Made by a program: the position numbers and the translations under genes. From Natrinema marinum (GTDB lineage Archaea; Halobacteriota; Halobacteria; Halobacteriales; Natrialbaceae), in the NCBI RefSeq assembly GCF_024296685.1, contig NZ_CP100763.1, positions 2,666,001 to 2,730,000 of the forward strand: a stretch of DNA of 64,000 bases, read 5' to 3'. The notes under the pieces are model-generated. The model was not told the origin of the DNA. It did not search any database and worked only from the letters and a program-made list of their open reading frames with translations. Of this stretch, positions 9,269 through 19,109 are shown piece by piece (within the stretch, counting starts at the first letter, position 1; each line of letters starts with the position of its first letter).

Positions 9269-9337
9269 TTCGGTTCGGCGCGGACGGCCGGGGAGCCCCT
9301 GGCCCGCTTTTTTCCCGCTCGATGGAGAACCGACGGT

Positions 9338-10711
9338 ATGGACGACGGCGACCGAGAGACCGGTTTCGCTAATTCGCCGACGCTCGAGCGTGTGATCGGT
9401 CGCGCGTGGACCGACGATCGACCCTGGGAACTACTGACCCGCCTGACCGAACTCCCCCACCGGCTCGGCGGCTCGAGTGGCGAACGACGGGCCGCCGGGA
9501 TCGTCCGCGAGGCACTGAGCGAGGCGGGACTCGAAAACGTTCGACTCGACGAGTTTCCCATGCAACACTGGACACGCGGCGCGACCGAGTTCGCGGTCCT
9601 CGAGAGCGGGGACGCGAACGGCCGTTCGTTCGAGGCGGTCGCGCTGCCGTACTCGCCGGCTGGGGACATCGAGGGACCGCTGGTGGACATCGGGCACGGC
9701 ACCCCCGAGGAGATCGACGCAGTCGACCTGCAGGGCGCGATCGCCGTCGCGAGCACGACGACGCCGCCCGAGCAGCGGTTCGTCCACCGACTGGAGAAGT
9801 TCGGCCACGCGGTCGCGGCGGGCGCGGCGGCGTTCGTCTTCGGCAACCACGTTCCCGGTCAACTGCCGCCGACGGGCGCGCTGCAGTTCGACGCCGAGGC
9901 CGCCGTGCCGGGCGTCGGCGTCAGCGCCGAAACGCGCGACTGGCTCGCGGAGTACGCCGAGCGCGGGGCCAAAGCGCGGCTCCGCGTCGACGCGACGACG
10001 CGGAGTGGCTCGAGTCGGAACGTCTGTGGCAGACTCGGACCGGAGACGGACGAGGAAGTGCTCGTCCTCGCCCACTACGACGCCCACGATATCGGCGAGG
10101 GAGCGCTTGACAACGGCTGCGGGATCGCCACCGTCACCGGCGCGACGGCGATCCTCGCGGCGATCGAGGACGCCCTCGAGTGTCGGGTTCGTATCGTCGG
10201 CGTCGGCTGTGAGGAACTCGGCCTGCTCGGGGCCGAGGCGCTGGCCGACGAACTCGACCTCGAGTCCGTCCGCGCGGTCGTCAACGTCGACGGGGCGGGC
10301 CGCCACCGGAATCTGCGGGCGTTTTCGCACGGTTCGACAGCGCTCGAGACGCTCGCCGAGGACGTGACCGACGCCGCCGGCCAACCGGTCGTCCACGAGC
10401 CCGATCCGCATCCGTTCAGCGACCACTGGCCGTTCCTTCGAGCGGGGGTGCCGGCGCTGCAACTCCACAGCGAACCGCCCGAGGGCGGCGAGCGCGGTCG
10501 GGGCTGGGGGCACACGGCTGCCGACACCCGCGACAAGGTCGACCCGCGAACCCTCCGAGAGCACGCGATACTGACGGCGCTGTGCGTCCGCGAGCTCGCG
10601 ACGCGGGACATGCCCCGCGTCGACGAGGACGAGCTCCGCGAGCAGTTGCGAGCGCAGGAGTACGAACCCGGCATGCGCGCGGCGGACATCTGGCCCGAGC
10701 CGTGGTCGTGA
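9338..10711 (+). CDS. M28 family zinc aminopeptidase
   Basis: The 457-residue protein has the bimetal M28 ligands in order: HYD at 246-248, Asp258 in ALDNGCG, the Glu pair at 292-293 (GCEELGLLG), an Asp in VVNVDGAG and a His in SDHWPF. The stretch about 95-220 resembles an inserted PA-like domain. No signal peptide is visible, so it acts in the cytoplasm, or on substrates arriving there. It is one of four metallopeptidases within 12 kb. It converges on truA, with 27 bases between the stop codons. Confidence 0.88.
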   Translation: MDDGDRETGFANSPTLERVIGRAWTDDRPWELLTRLTELPHRLGGSSGERRAAGIVREALSEAGLENVRLDEFPMQHWTRGATEFAVLESGDANGRSFEAVALPYSPAGDIEGPLVDIGHGTPEEIDAVDLQGAIAVASTTTPPEQRFVHRLEKFGHAVAAGAAAFVFGNHVPGQLPPTGALQFDAEAAVPGVGVSAETRDWLAEYAERGAKARLRVDATTRSGSSRNVCGRLGPETDEEVLVLAHYDAHDIGEGALDNGCGIATVTGATAILAAIEDALECRVRIVGVGCEELGLLGAEALADELDLESVRAVVNVDGAGRHRNLRAFSHGSTALETLAEDVTDAAGQPVVHEPDPHPFSDHWPFLRAGVPALQLHSEPPEGGERGRGWGHTAADTRDKVDPRTLREHAILTALCVRELATRDMPRVDEDELREQLRAQEYEPGMRAADIWPEPWS

Positions 10712-10738
10712 GTCGAACCGATCGGTCGACTGACTCCC

Positions 10739-11584
10739 TCACCGCATTCCATTGGCCACCTGCTCGGCCACCCGCGCGCCCGTCGTCCGGTCGATCCGCC
10801 GTCGCTCGAAGACGGCTCGAGCGCTGTCGGCCGCGTCCTCGTCGATCTCGAACGCGAGATCGGGATAGCGCACGTCGGTCAGCACCAGCGGCTCCGGCGG
10901 GGCGGGCGCGATTCCCTCGTGACCGGGCAGCGGTTCCGGCTCGAAGACGCGGTCGATCTTTGCGAGCGGTTCGTCGCCGGCTCCGATGGCGCGAGCGAGC
11001 GACACCAGTCGGCGGACGAGTTCGCGGGCGAACCCGCCCGCGCTGACCGTGAGGACGAGGTAATCGTCGTCGCGGCGGACCTCGAGCGACGGCGCGCGCT
11101 CGGTGTTGTGATCGTCCGGCGTCAGGTTGTGGAAGTCGTGGGTACCGGAGAGCGCCTCGCAGGCCGCGCGAAATCGGTCATCGTCGATGACCGGCGCGGC
11201 GCGTCTCGATCCAGACACCGCTTCCGTGGGCGCGTACAGGTGATAGGTATAGATACGGCGGCTCGCGTGGTGAGTCGCGTGGAACCCTTCGGGCGCGTCG
11301 GCGGCCGCCCAGGCTCGAACGTCGGCGGGGAGGTCGCCGTTCAGCGCCCGCGGCGTGAGCCAGTCGGGGGCCTCGAGAGCGATCGTCTGAGCGATCGCAG
11401 AGACGCCCGCGTCGGTCCGGCCGGCAGCGGCGTAGCCCGCCGGTTTGTCGGCGTCGGGCTCGAGGACCTCGAGCGTGCGGAGTGCGTCGAAGACGGCGTC
11501 CTCGACGGTGGGGACGTCAGGCTGGCGCTGGAAGCCGTGATAACTAGTCCCGTCGTAGGCGATCCGGAACGCGCGCAATGACAT
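10739..11584 (-). CDS. truA: tRNA pseudouridine(38-40) synthase TruA
   Basis: This enzyme isomerises uridines 38-40 in the tRNA anticodon stem. It has 281 residues. The start MSLRAFRIAYDGTSYHGFQRQ is typical of TruA, and the catalytic aspartate is Asp58 in AAGRTDAGV. The second half keeps the FHATHHASRRIYTYHL region and the GGFARELVRRLVS helix. A TATA-like box (GGTATAACA on the minus strand near 11614-11622) lies about 33 bases upstream of the ATG, suggesting a leaderless or nearly leaderless transcript. Confidence 0.95.
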   Translation of the reverse strand: MSLRAFRIAYDGTSYHGFQRQPDVPTVEDAVFDALRTLEVLEPDADKPAGYAAAGRTDAGVSAIAQTIALEAPDWLTPRALNGDLPADVRAWAAADAPEGFHATHHASRRIYTYHLYAPTEAVSGSRRAAPVIDDDRFRAACEALSGTHDFHNLTPDDHNTERAPSLEVRRDDDYLVLTVSAGGFARELVRRLVSLARAIGAGDEPLAKIDRVFEPEPLPGHEGIAPAPPEPLVLTDVRYPDLAFEIDEDAADSARAVFERRRIDRTTGARVAEQVANGMR

Positions 11585-11805
11585 TGGTTCTCGAGTCGAC
11601 CCAGCGCGGCGAGTGTGTTATACCGTTCGCTGTGACGACGGCTCGCGCCGCTGCTCGAGCCGCCGACCGGCGAGCGGTTCGTAGAACGAAGCGAAAAAAC
11701 TGGACGAAGTGATCCGGACGAGAGCGCCCGGACCCGACAGGATTTATGTAGACTCAGATGAGTAGAATTGAACTATTATCGGTGGGACGAGTCTGATGCG
11801 CCAGC

Positions 11806-12921
11806 GTGTTCGATACTCACGACCACAGAGACACGAAGCGACGAAGCGTCCTGAAATCGATCGGCACCGGCGCACTCGCGACGACGGGCGCGGTTGCGGC
11901 GAGCGGGTCCGCGAACGCCGACGCCAGTTGGAACCACTACCACAATCCGGTCGGCCCGGTCGGATTCGGTGACGTGACCGCGATCCAGGCCGACGACGGC
12001 ACGTACTACGCGTACGGGACCGAAACGCCGAACGACATCGTTCCGATAGCGACCTCGGACGATCTGGTGGACTGGACGTACATCGATTCGGCACTCGACA
12101 GCTACCCCGACTGGCGCAACAATCCTGACGCCGGCGTGTGGGCACCCGATATCAACTACTACAACGGCCAGTACTACCTCTACTACTCCTACTCGACGTG
12201 GGGGAGTCAGAACAACCCCGGAATCGGCCTCGCGACCGCCGACTCGCCGGACGGTCCGTTCGAGGACCAGGGGCCGGTGTTCAGGGCCGAAGACCTCGGA
12301 ATGACCAACGCTATCGACTCGGAGTTCCGCGTCGTCGACGGCACGCCGTATCTCGTGTGGGGGAGTTGGTACGGGATCCACGGCGTCGAACTCACGAGCG
12401 ACGGGACGGATTACGTTCCGGGGACGACGTTCCACCTGGCCGGCGACAAACGCGAGGGCGGGATGATCGTCCGAGAGAACGGCTACTACTACCTGTTTTA
12501 CTCGACTGGCCACTGCTGTGAGGGCTCCGACAGCACCTACGAGGTCGAAGTCGGCCGCTCCGAGTCGTTCTTCGGCCCCTACCACAACGAGAACGGGACC
12601 GATCTGCGCGACCTGAACGAACACCGCAGCGGCGTGGCGATCCTCGAGGGGACGAACGAGTTCATCGGTCCTGGTCACAACACTGCGATTCAGGACGAGA
12701 ACGGCGACTGGTGGATGCTCTACCACGTCGAGGCCACGGCCGACCGGGAAGATCGAACGATGATGATCGATCGGATTCAGTGGGAAGACGGCTGGCCGGT
12801 CGTCGCCTGCGATGGGACGCCGAGCACACAGAGCCCGCTGCCGGGCAGCGGCAGCTACGATTGCGACACCTCTGACGACGACGATACCGGAAGCGGCGAT
12901 TGGCCGTTCGATCTGTTCTAA
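11806..12921 (+). CDS. Tat-exported GH43 arabinan endo-1,5-alpha-L-arabinosidase-like enzyme
   Basis: This 371-residue protein starts at a GTG and has a twin-arginine signal (RRSVLK at 12-17, then a hydrophobic stretch to about 36 ending SANADA). The mature part reads as a five-bladed GH43 propeller: an N-terminal Asp in GFGDVTAI (about 56), the conserved GVWAPDINYYNGQYYLYYS, AIDSEF (modulator Asp) and ILEGT (acid Glu). It should cleave alpha-1,5-arabinan outside the cell. The C-terminal tail is Asp- and Gly-rich. No sugar transporter or pentose pathway gene is nearby, so the gene stands alone. Confidence 0.87.
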   Translation: MFDTHDHRDTKRRSVLKSIGTGALATTGAVAASGSANADASWNHYHNPVGPVGFGDVTAIQADDGTYYAYGTETPNDIVPIATSDDLVDWTYIDSALDSYPDWRNNPDAGVWAPDINYYNGQYYLYYSYSTWGSQNNPGIGLATADSPDGPFEDQGPVFRAEDLGMTNAIDSEFRVVDGTPYLVWGSWYGIHGVELTSDGTDYVPGTTFHLAGDKREGGMIVRENGYYYLFYSTGHCCEGSDSTYEVEVGRSESFFGPYHNENGTDLRDLNEHRSGVAILEGTNEFIGPGHNTAIQDENGDWWMLYHVEATADREDRTMMIDRIQWEDGWPVVACDGTPSTQSPLPGSGSYDCDTSDDDDTGSGDWPFDLF

Positions 12922-13067
12922 TAGGACGATAGCAACTCGCTGACGGCGGACGCGGTATCGTCGCCCAGCGTTCGCTAGTCTCTGCCCTCACCCGCGATCC
13001 ACCGGTTCACCCCGCTCGCGAACCCGTTGTCGCAGGCGGGTCGATTCCAGGAGCTATTGCGGGCGAC

Positions 13068-13574
13068 CTACAGTTGGTCGTCGGGGTCGAACCGGTCGCT
13101 GTCGGGGTCGTGAGCGCCGATATCGTCGGTTCCGGGTTCGTCGAGATCGAACGCGTCGGTCTCGAGCGCCGATCCGTCGGCGCTGATGGCCCCGTCCTGG
13201 ATCTCGATGGTGACACCGTCCTCGCCGTCGGCCATGCCGAGTAGCCGGCCGGTCGCCGACTCCACTTGCTGGTTGACCGACCAGACGAACCGCAGGACGG
13301 ACTCGAGTTCGGTGCCGGCATCGCGGACGCCTCGCCGAGATGGGAGTTCGCCTACGCTCTGTGCGCCCTCGGGGTGGAGGTACTGGAGCGGGTGCTCGGT
13401 CGGTACCTCCCGGAGGTCGACGTCGAACGACCAGAGGTACGGGAGGATCTGGAGGGCGTAGCCCTGCGGTTTCGGCGCTCGTCGGCCGGCGGCGCTCAGC
13501 GCGATGGTTTTGGCCGTCGACTCGCCGTCGGTATCGAAGTAGACACCGGGAACGCGCGGAATGGAGACTCGCAT
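13068..13574 (-). CDS. Uncharacterised haloarchaeal acidic protein
   Basis: The protein has 168 residues starting at the ATG at 13574 (MRVSIPRVPGVYFDTDGES). It has no signal peptide or membrane helix. Residues 1-65 look alpha/beta (QGYALQILPYLWSFDVDLREVP); the C-terminal 40 residues are almost purely acidic (ETDAFDLDEPGTDDIGAHD). The length and internal codon usage suggest a real gene. I do not recognise a family. It lies 103 bases downstream of the SDR gene on the same strand. Confidence 0.6.
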   Translation of the reverse strand: MRVSIPRVPGVYFDTDGESTAKTIALSAAGRRAPKPQGYALQILPYLWSFDVDLREVPTEHPLQYLHPEGAQSVGELPSRRGVRDAGTELESVLRFVWSVNQQVESATGRLLGMADGEDGVTIEIQDGAISADGSALETDAFDLDEPGTDDIGAHDPDSDRFDPDDQL

Positions 13575-13677
13575 ACCCGTGAGAGACGGTGCGGACGGGT
13601 GAGTCCCCACCCGGCACTTCCAGCCTCGTTTTATAGGGGCCGGGGCCGGGTCCGTCGTCCGCGTCCCGTCGCCGCCA

Positions 13678-14421
13678 TCAGTGGAAGGTGTCGGTGAACT
13701 TGTCCCGGCGGTTGATATCGAGTTCGCTGATGCTCGAGCCCCCGCGGCTCGCGGCGAAGCGGATCGCTTGCGCGACCTCCTCGGGTTCGGTGACCTCGCC
13801 TTCGTCGAACCGCTCGGAGAAACTCTCGCCGTAGGCCGCTCCGAACTCGGAGCGGACTTCCGCGGGGTTGACGATCGTGATGCCGATATCGTCGTCGCCG
13901 ACCTGCGCCGCGAGGCTCTTGGCGAAGCCCCGGACCCACCACTTCGTGGCGGCGTAGACCGGGTTGGATGGCCGCGGATGCCGACCCGCGAAACTGGCGA
14001 CGAAGATCGCGTGGCCGTCGCGCTCGCGGAGAGAGGGAATCGCCGCCCGCGTCGCGTAGAAGACGCCGTCGACGTTGGTCTCCTGCATCGTCTCGTAGTC
14101 GTCGGTCGACAGCGACTCGACGTCTCCGCCGCGGGCCAGCCCCGCGTTGTTCACCAGCACGTCGATCCCGCCGAACTCGTCGACGGTCGCCTCGAGGAGC
14201 GCGTCGACCGCGTCCTCCTCGCGGACGTTCGTCGGTTCGACGAGCGTCTCGACATCGTGGGTCGCCTCGAGGTCGTCCGCGATCTCGGCGAGCCGATCCT
14301 CGCTGCGGGCCGCGAGGACGACGTTCGCGCCCGCGGCCGCGAGTTCGCGACAGGTCGCCGCGCCGATGCCGGTACTCGCGCCCGTCACGATCGCCGTTTT
14401 TCGCTCGAGTGAGTTCGTCAT
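13678..14421 (-). CDS. Short-chain dehydrogenase/reductase
   Basis: A classical SDR of 247 residues with a Rossmann fold. The cofactor loop TGASTGIG is at 13-20, the NNAG motif at 91-94, and the catalytic Ser143, Tyr156 and Lys160 are in place (VASFAG and YAATK). Arg40 after the second beta strand (LAARSEDRL) suggests NADP(H) preference, by general SDR rules. The substrate is not predictable. It belongs to a run of minus-strand genes with the M32 and M20 peptidases. Confidence 0.9.
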   Translation of the reverse strand: MTNSLERKTAIVTGASTGIGAATCRELAAAGANVVLAARSEDRLAEIADDLEATHDVETLVEPTNVREEDAVDALLEATVDEFGGIDVLVNNAGLARGGDVESLSTDDYETMQETNVDGVFYATRAAIPSLRERDGHAIFVASFAGRHPRPSNPVYAATKWWVRGFAKSLAAQVGDDDIGITIVNPAEVRSEFGAAYGESFSERFDEGEVTEPEEVAQAIRFAASRGGSSISELDINRRDKFTDTFH

Positions 14422-14514
14422 CGGTCGACGGCTAGACGGGCAGTGCCCTAAAATCGAGGGTCGCGGAGGACGAGGCCGACGAATCGCGCGTGGGGGGGAC
14501 GGAACGGGAGCGCC

Positions 14515-16044
14515 TCAGTAGTCCTCGAGGTCGTACAGCTCGCCGTACTTCTCGGTGACGTACGCGAGGAAGTGGTCGGCGGTCAGGTCCTCACCGGTCG
14601 CCCGCTCGATCAGGTCGGGCGTGACGTAGCGCTTGCCGTGTCGGTGGACGTTCTCGCGGAGCCAGCCGTTGAGTTCGTCGAACTCGCCCTCTCGGATCTG
14701 CTCGTCGAACTCGCCGCGATCAGCTTCGGCGGCGGCGTACAGCTGTGCGGCGAGCACGGACCCCAGCGAGTACGTCGAGAAGTAGCCGAAGTCGCCGTGG
14801 GACCAGTGGATGTCCTGCAGGCAGCCTTCGGCGTCGGTCTCCGGGCGCACGCCGAGATACTCCTCGTACTTGTCGTTCCAGACCTCGGGCACCTCCGAGA
14901 CCTCGAGGTCGCCCCGGATCAGATCGCGCTCGATCTCGAAGCGGATCACGATGTGGAGGTGGTAGGTGAGCTCGTCGGCCTCGACCCGGATCAGGTTGTC
15001 GTCGTGGACCTGATTGGCGGCTTCGTAGGCCTCTTCGGGCGATACGTCCTCGAGTTCGGGGAACCGCTCGCGGGCGATCGGGAGGAAGTGCTCCCAGAAG
15101 GGACGCGAGCGACCGACGTGGTTCTCCCAGAGTCGCGACTGGGACTCGTGGACCGAGAGATCGCGGGCCTCGCCCAGCGGCGTGCCGTAGCCCTCGTCGG
15201 GGAGCCCCAGCGTGTAGTTGGCGTGGCCGAACTCGTGAATCGTGGAGGTGATCGACCCCAACAGGTCGTCTTCCTCGAACCGAGTCGTCACGCGCGCGTC
15301 GAATTGCGTCCCCGAGGAGAAGGGATGTGGCGCGGTGTCGAGCCGGCCGCGGCCCCAGTCGTAGCCCAGCGAATCCAGCACGTCGCGCGCGAGAGCTTCC
15401 TGATCGTCGTCGTCGAACTCGCCCGCGAAGGCGTCCGTCTCGAGGTCGGCGTCGCTCTCCTGAACGGCGTCGATCAGCGGAACGAGTTCCTCGCGCAGGC
15501 GCTCGAGGACTCGTTCGGCGGTCTCGAGGTCGATGTACGGCTCGTAGTCCGCAAAGAGCACCGCGTAGGGATCGGCGTCGGGGTCGATGTGCTCGGCGTA
15601 CTCGCGTTTGAGTTCCACCAGCTTCTCCAAGGTCGGCGCGAACTGCTCGAAGTCGTCCTCCTCGCGGGCCTGCTTCCACGTGGGGTGGGCGTTCGAGGCC
15701 GTCGCGGAGATCTCCTCGACTAACTCCTGGGGAACGCTCGTCTCGCGGTCGTACTTCCGGCGGACTTCGCGGACGACCGCCGCTTGCTCGTCGGCCAAGT
15801 TCTCGCCTTCCAGTCGCTCGAGCAACTCGCCGGTCTCGTCGTCGGTCAACAGCTCGTGGCTGAGCGAGGACAGCGTCGAGAGCTGCTGTGCGCGGGCCGG
15901 GGTCCCCTCGTCGGGCATCACGACCTCCTGATCCCACTGGAGGACGCCGGCGGCGTTGCCGACGTTCGAGATGCGTTTGACGCGCCGTTCGAACTGCTCG
16001 TAGGTGTCGGCCGCGGCGTCACCGGGGGCCTGATCGGTCGCCAT
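14515..16044 (-). CDS. M32 family metallocarboxypeptidase
   Basis: A zinc carboxypeptidase that trims C-terminal residues from peptides. The 509-residue protein keeps all M32 signatures: HPF at 240-242, DARVTT at 249-254, HEFGH at 270-274, HESQSR at 299-304, IRVEAD and GCLQDIHW. The N-terminal half is helical, as in the dimeric thermophilic homologues. No signal peptide is seen. The M20 peptidase gene lies 53 bases upstream in the same direction, so the two may be co-transcribed. Confidence 0.95.
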   Translation of the reverse strand: MATDQAPGDAAADTYEQFERRVKRISNVGNAAGVLQWDQEVVMPDEGTPARAQQLSTLSSLSHELLTDDETGELLERLEGENLADEQAAVVREVRRKYDRETSVPQELVEEISATASNAHPTWKQAREEDDFEQFAPTLEKLVELKREYAEHIDPDADPYAVLFADYEPYIDLETAERVLERLREELVPLIDAVQESDADLETDAFAGEFDDDDQEALARDVLDSLGYDWGRGRLDTAPHPFSSGTQFDARVTTRFEEDDLLGSITSTIHEFGHANYTLGLPDEGYGTPLGEARDLSVHESQSRLWENHVGRSRPFWEHFLPIARERFPELEDVSPEEAYEAANQVHDDNLIRVEADELTYHLHIVIRFEIERDLIRGDLEVSEVPEVWNDKYEEYLGVRPETDAEGCLQDIHWSHGDFGYFSTYSLGSVLAAQLYAAAEADRGEFDEQIREGEFDELNGWLRENVHRHGKRYVTPDLIERATGEDLTADHFLAYVTEKYGELYDLEDY

Positions 16045-16097
16045 GGGCGTACCGTTCGCTCGGAAACGGTATCAACGTCGTGGTCGAGGAACCGGCG

Positions 16098-17192
16098 TCA
16101 CCGCGCCGGCCACGTCTCCGCGACCAGCCGGTAGGTCTCCCGGCAGCGCTCGAGGGCGGCGATCGAGACGCTCTCGTCGTCGGTGTGGGCCTCGCCGGGC
16201 TCCGAAGGGCCGACGACGACACACTCCGTGCCGGCCGCGGCGAGCCAGCCCGCGTCGGTCGCGTGGGGTTTCGTCACGAGTTCCGGATCGACGTCCTGCG
16301 AATCGGCGGCGGCCGCGAGCACGGTCTCGGCGAACGCCTCGTCCGTACACTCCATCGGCGGCCAGTCCTGGTCGACGGTCCACTCGATCCCCTCGAGTTC
16401 GGCGACCGTCTCGAGGGCGGCGCGCTCGCCCGGCACCGTCCGTTCGTCGATCGTGAACGCACAGCGGGCGGGGACGACGTTCCAGGCGGAGCCACCTTCG
16501 ATCTCCGTGACGGTGAGCCGACCGTCGAGCGTCTCGCCGGCCACGTCGACCGACGGGAGCTCGAGGTCGCGCACGCGGTCGATGGCCGCGGTTGCCCGGT
16601 AGATAGCGTTCTCGCCGGCGTCGGCCTCGCTAGCGTGGGCCGCGGTCCCGCGGGCGGTGATCGTGCTCCCGCGCCGACCCTTGTGGGCGACGGCCACGTC
16701 GGTGACGTTCGGACCGGAGTAGTTCGTCGAGCCCTCGCCAACGACGGCGTAATCGGGGGCGAACCCCTCGTCGATCGCGTACTGAGAACCGACGCCGCCA
16801 GTCTCCTCGCCGACGAAGCTCGCGAAGACGAGTTCGCCCGTGGGATCGGCCTCCCGGAAGGCCAGCAGGGCGGCGGCGACCGCGCCCTTCATGTCAGCCG
16901 TCCCGCGACCGTAGAGTCGGCCGTCTCGTTCCTCGACGGCGTATTCGGTCGCGCCGTCTCCGTCCGCGCTGGCGACCTGCGACTCGGCTGGCTCGACGAC
17001 GTCGTGGTGGCCGACCAGCGCGAGCGAGTCGCCGCCCGCCCCCCTTCGGGCGATTACGTTGCCGGCGTCGTCCCGTTGCACGTCGGCATCGGTCTCGCTG
17101 CGCAGCCATTCCGCTATGAAGTCGCCGGCGGCGGTCTCGTCCTCGTAGCTCGGAATCGAGACGAGGTCGCGAGTGAGGGCGACGAGAGTCAT
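16098..17192 (-). CDS. M20 family metallopeptidase (ArgE/DapE type)
   Basis: A 364-residue amidohydrolase of the ArgE/DapE/CPG2 group. Metal motifs are GHHDVV (62-64), YGRGTADMKG (Asp100) and GEETGG (Glu129-Glu130), followed by a dimerisation domain and a C-terminal metal-binding His. The substrate could be an acylated amino acid or a dipeptide. The start is the ATG at 17192 (MTLVALTRDLVSIPSYE), the usual opening of the family; the longer open frame upstream overlaps low-complexity sequence. It is upstream of M32 in the same direction. Confidence 0.88.
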   Translation of the reverse strand: MTLVALTRDLVSIPSYEDETAAGDFIAEWLRSETDADVQRDDAGNVIARRGAGGDSLALVGHHDVVEPAESQVASADGDGATEYAVEERDGRLYGRGTADMKGAVAAALLAFREADPTGELVFASFVGEETGGVGSQYAIDEGFAPDYAVVGEGSTNYSGPNVTDVAVAHKGRRGSTITARGTAAHASEADAGENAIYRATAAIDRVRDLELPSVDVAGETLDGRLTVTEIEGGSAWNVVPARCAFTIDERTVPGERAALETVAELEGIEWTVDQDWPPMECTDEAFAETVLAAAADSQDVDPELVTKPHATDAGWLAAAGTECVVVGPSEPGEAHTDDESVSIAALERCRETYRLVAETWPAR

Positions 17193-17313
17193 AGCAAGCG
17201 TCTCGACGGCCGGCGTGTTCAGTCCACCGGAAGGGGAGATCACCGTCGGGCGGTCGAACGACCCTCCTCGAGCGACGGCTGTACCCGCGTTCATCGCGCG
17301 ACAGCGCCCCGAC

Positions 17314-18954
17314 TCACTCCACCCGCTCGTAGACCGGCGGCTCCGCGTCGGATTCGTCGTCGGTGAGCCGCGCGACCGAGTCGCGCACCTCGCGCAGGCT
17401 GGCCGTCTGCTGCTCGCTGGCCGCCGCCACCGACTCCGCCGCGCTGGCGACCTGATCGGCCGAGTTCGAGAGGTCCTCGAGCGTCTCCGCGGCCACCTCG
17501 ACGCCGCGGGCCTGCTGGTCGGCCGCAGCGGCCACGTCCTCCATGCCGGCCGCGGTCTCCTCGGCCGATTCGTGGATCGCCTCGAGCGAGTCGACCGTCT
17601 CGCGGACGCGATCGGTGCCGGCATCGACGCGGGCGACCGTCTCCTCGGTCGTCTCGACCGTCGCCGCGGCCTCCTCACGGACCGCTTCGACGGCGGACTC
17701 GATCTCCGAGAGGTCCGATTTCGTCTGCTCGGCGAACGAACGGACTTCGCTCGCGATGACGCCCATCGTCTCACCGCCAGCGTCACCTCGCGAGGACTCG
17801 ATCTTCGCGTTGGCCGCCAGCACCGTCGTCCGCTCGGCCAGATCGTCGAGTCGCTCGACCACCTCGTCGATCTCGTCGGTCCGCTCGGCGAGCGCGTCGA
17901 CGGCCTCAGCGACGCGGTCGGTCGCGTCCTCGATCGCCTCGAGTTCGTCCAAGGCGTCGTCGGCCGCATCGACGCCGTCGGCGGCCAGCCGTTCGGTCCG
18001 GTCGCTCTCCTCGCGGACCTCGTCGGCGACGCTCGCGACCTCCTCGACCGCGGCGCTGACCTCGTTGAGCTCGTTCGCGGCTCTCGTGACGCCGGCCGCC
18101 TGCGATTCCGTGTGATCGCTGATCGCCTCCGCACGGCGCGCGACCACCTGACTCGAGTCGTAGAGGTCCGTGATCGGCTGTTGCACGTCGCGTTCGACCT
18201 CGCGCGCGAGTCGCTCCCGACGCTCGATCGACTCCTCGAGTCGCTGGGCGTAGGAGTCGACGTACGTGTCAGTCGCGATCTGCAGGTCGAGGTTGATGAT
18301 CCGCAGCAGCGAGAGCACGTCCATCATGCCGTCGTCGATGGCTCCCCTGACCGCCTCCTCGAAGGAGTCCTCGAGCCCGTCCGCCCCGTCGTCCTCGTCG
18401 CCGAGTCCCAGCGCGCCGACGAACCGCTCGAGGCCGCTCCCCTCCCGTTGGGCCTCGCGCTCCTCGGCCCACTCCTCGATGGCGTCGACGACTCGATCCT
18501 GCACCCGCTCGTTGAGCCTCGAGAGGATGAGATCGTAGTAGACGCCGTACTGTCCGACGTAGTGTTTCAGCGGCATGTCCAGCAGTTCGTGGAGCTTCCC
18601 GATCCGGGCCCGGTTCTGGAAATAGGATCGGTCGTAGTCGCCCGTTGCCAGCGAAACGAGGTACGCCTGCTGGGTCTGCTTGAGGGCGTCGACTCCCTTC
18701 GGGGAGCGGTCGACGACCTCCCGCGTCCCCTCGTAGCGCAGCACGTTCTCGTAGAAGTCGTCGGCAATCTCCTCGCGATTGTCGCGCAACAGCGGCTCGA
18801 GTTCCGATAGCCGCCGTTCGTCGTCCGCGTCGAACCCGATGAACTCCTTTCGCCAGGCGATCTCGGCGTCATCGAGCCCGATCCGATCGACGAGTTCGTC
18901 GACATCGAGAAAGCCGTTGAGTCCCCCGCGACCGAACGTCTCTGCTGGTTGCAT
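17314..18954 (-). CDS. hemAT: HemAT-type globin-coupled aerotaxis transducer
   Basis: The 546-residue soluble transducer has an N-terminal globin sensor domain (about 1-180) and a C-terminal methyl-accepting signalling domain. The proximal haem ligand is most likely His122 in RARIGKLHELLDM. The long coiled coil (about 240-540) contains the MCP hairpin tip near ANAKIESSRGDAGGETMGVIA, followed by SEVRSFAEQT, the CheA/CheW contact zone. There are no membrane helices. By family knowledge it senses oxygen and drives aerophobic swimming. It stands alone, without che or arl genes nearby. Confidence 0.93.
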   Translation of the reverse strand: MQPAETFGRGGLNGFLDVDELVDRIGLDDAEIAWRKEFIGFDADDERRLSELEPLLRDNREEIADDFYENVLRYEGTREVVDRSPKGVDALKQTQQAYLVSLATGDYDRSYFQNRARIGKLHELLDMPLKHYVGQYGVYYDLILSRLNERVQDRVVDAIEEWAEEREAQREGSGLERFVGALGLGDEDDGADGLEDSFEEAVRGAIDDGMMDVLSLLRIINLDLQIATDTYVDSYAQRLEESIERRERLAREVERDVQQPITDLYDSSQVVARRAEAISDHTESQAAGVTRAANELNEVSAAVEEVASVADEVREESDRTERLAADGVDAADDALDELEAIEDATDRVAEAVDALAERTDEIDEVVERLDDLAERTTVLAANAKIESSRGDAGGETMGVIASEVRSFAEQTKSDLSEIESAVEAVREEAAATVETTEETVARVDAGTDRVRETVDSLEAIHESAEETAAGMEDVAAAADQQARGVEVAAETLEDLSNSADQVASAAESVAAASEQQTASLREVRDSVARLTDDESDAEPPVYERVE

Positions 18955-19109
18955 GTGAGAACGTGTTCGGCCAGTCGTTTACTTTTCTGTGAGTGTTCCC
19001 AGCGGGTAGGAACGAGGATCGAGGCCCGGCGTCGGTGTATGGGACGTGAGAGCGCGACCCGCGGATTTGCTGTGGACACCCTTATGGGCGTACGACGACC
19101 AGTTTACGT

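Noticed and set aside
5001-19000. A peptidase operon (PepF, M28, M32, M20)
   Set aside because: The four genes lie on both strands over 12 kb with unrelated genes between them; only M32 and M20 could share a transcript.
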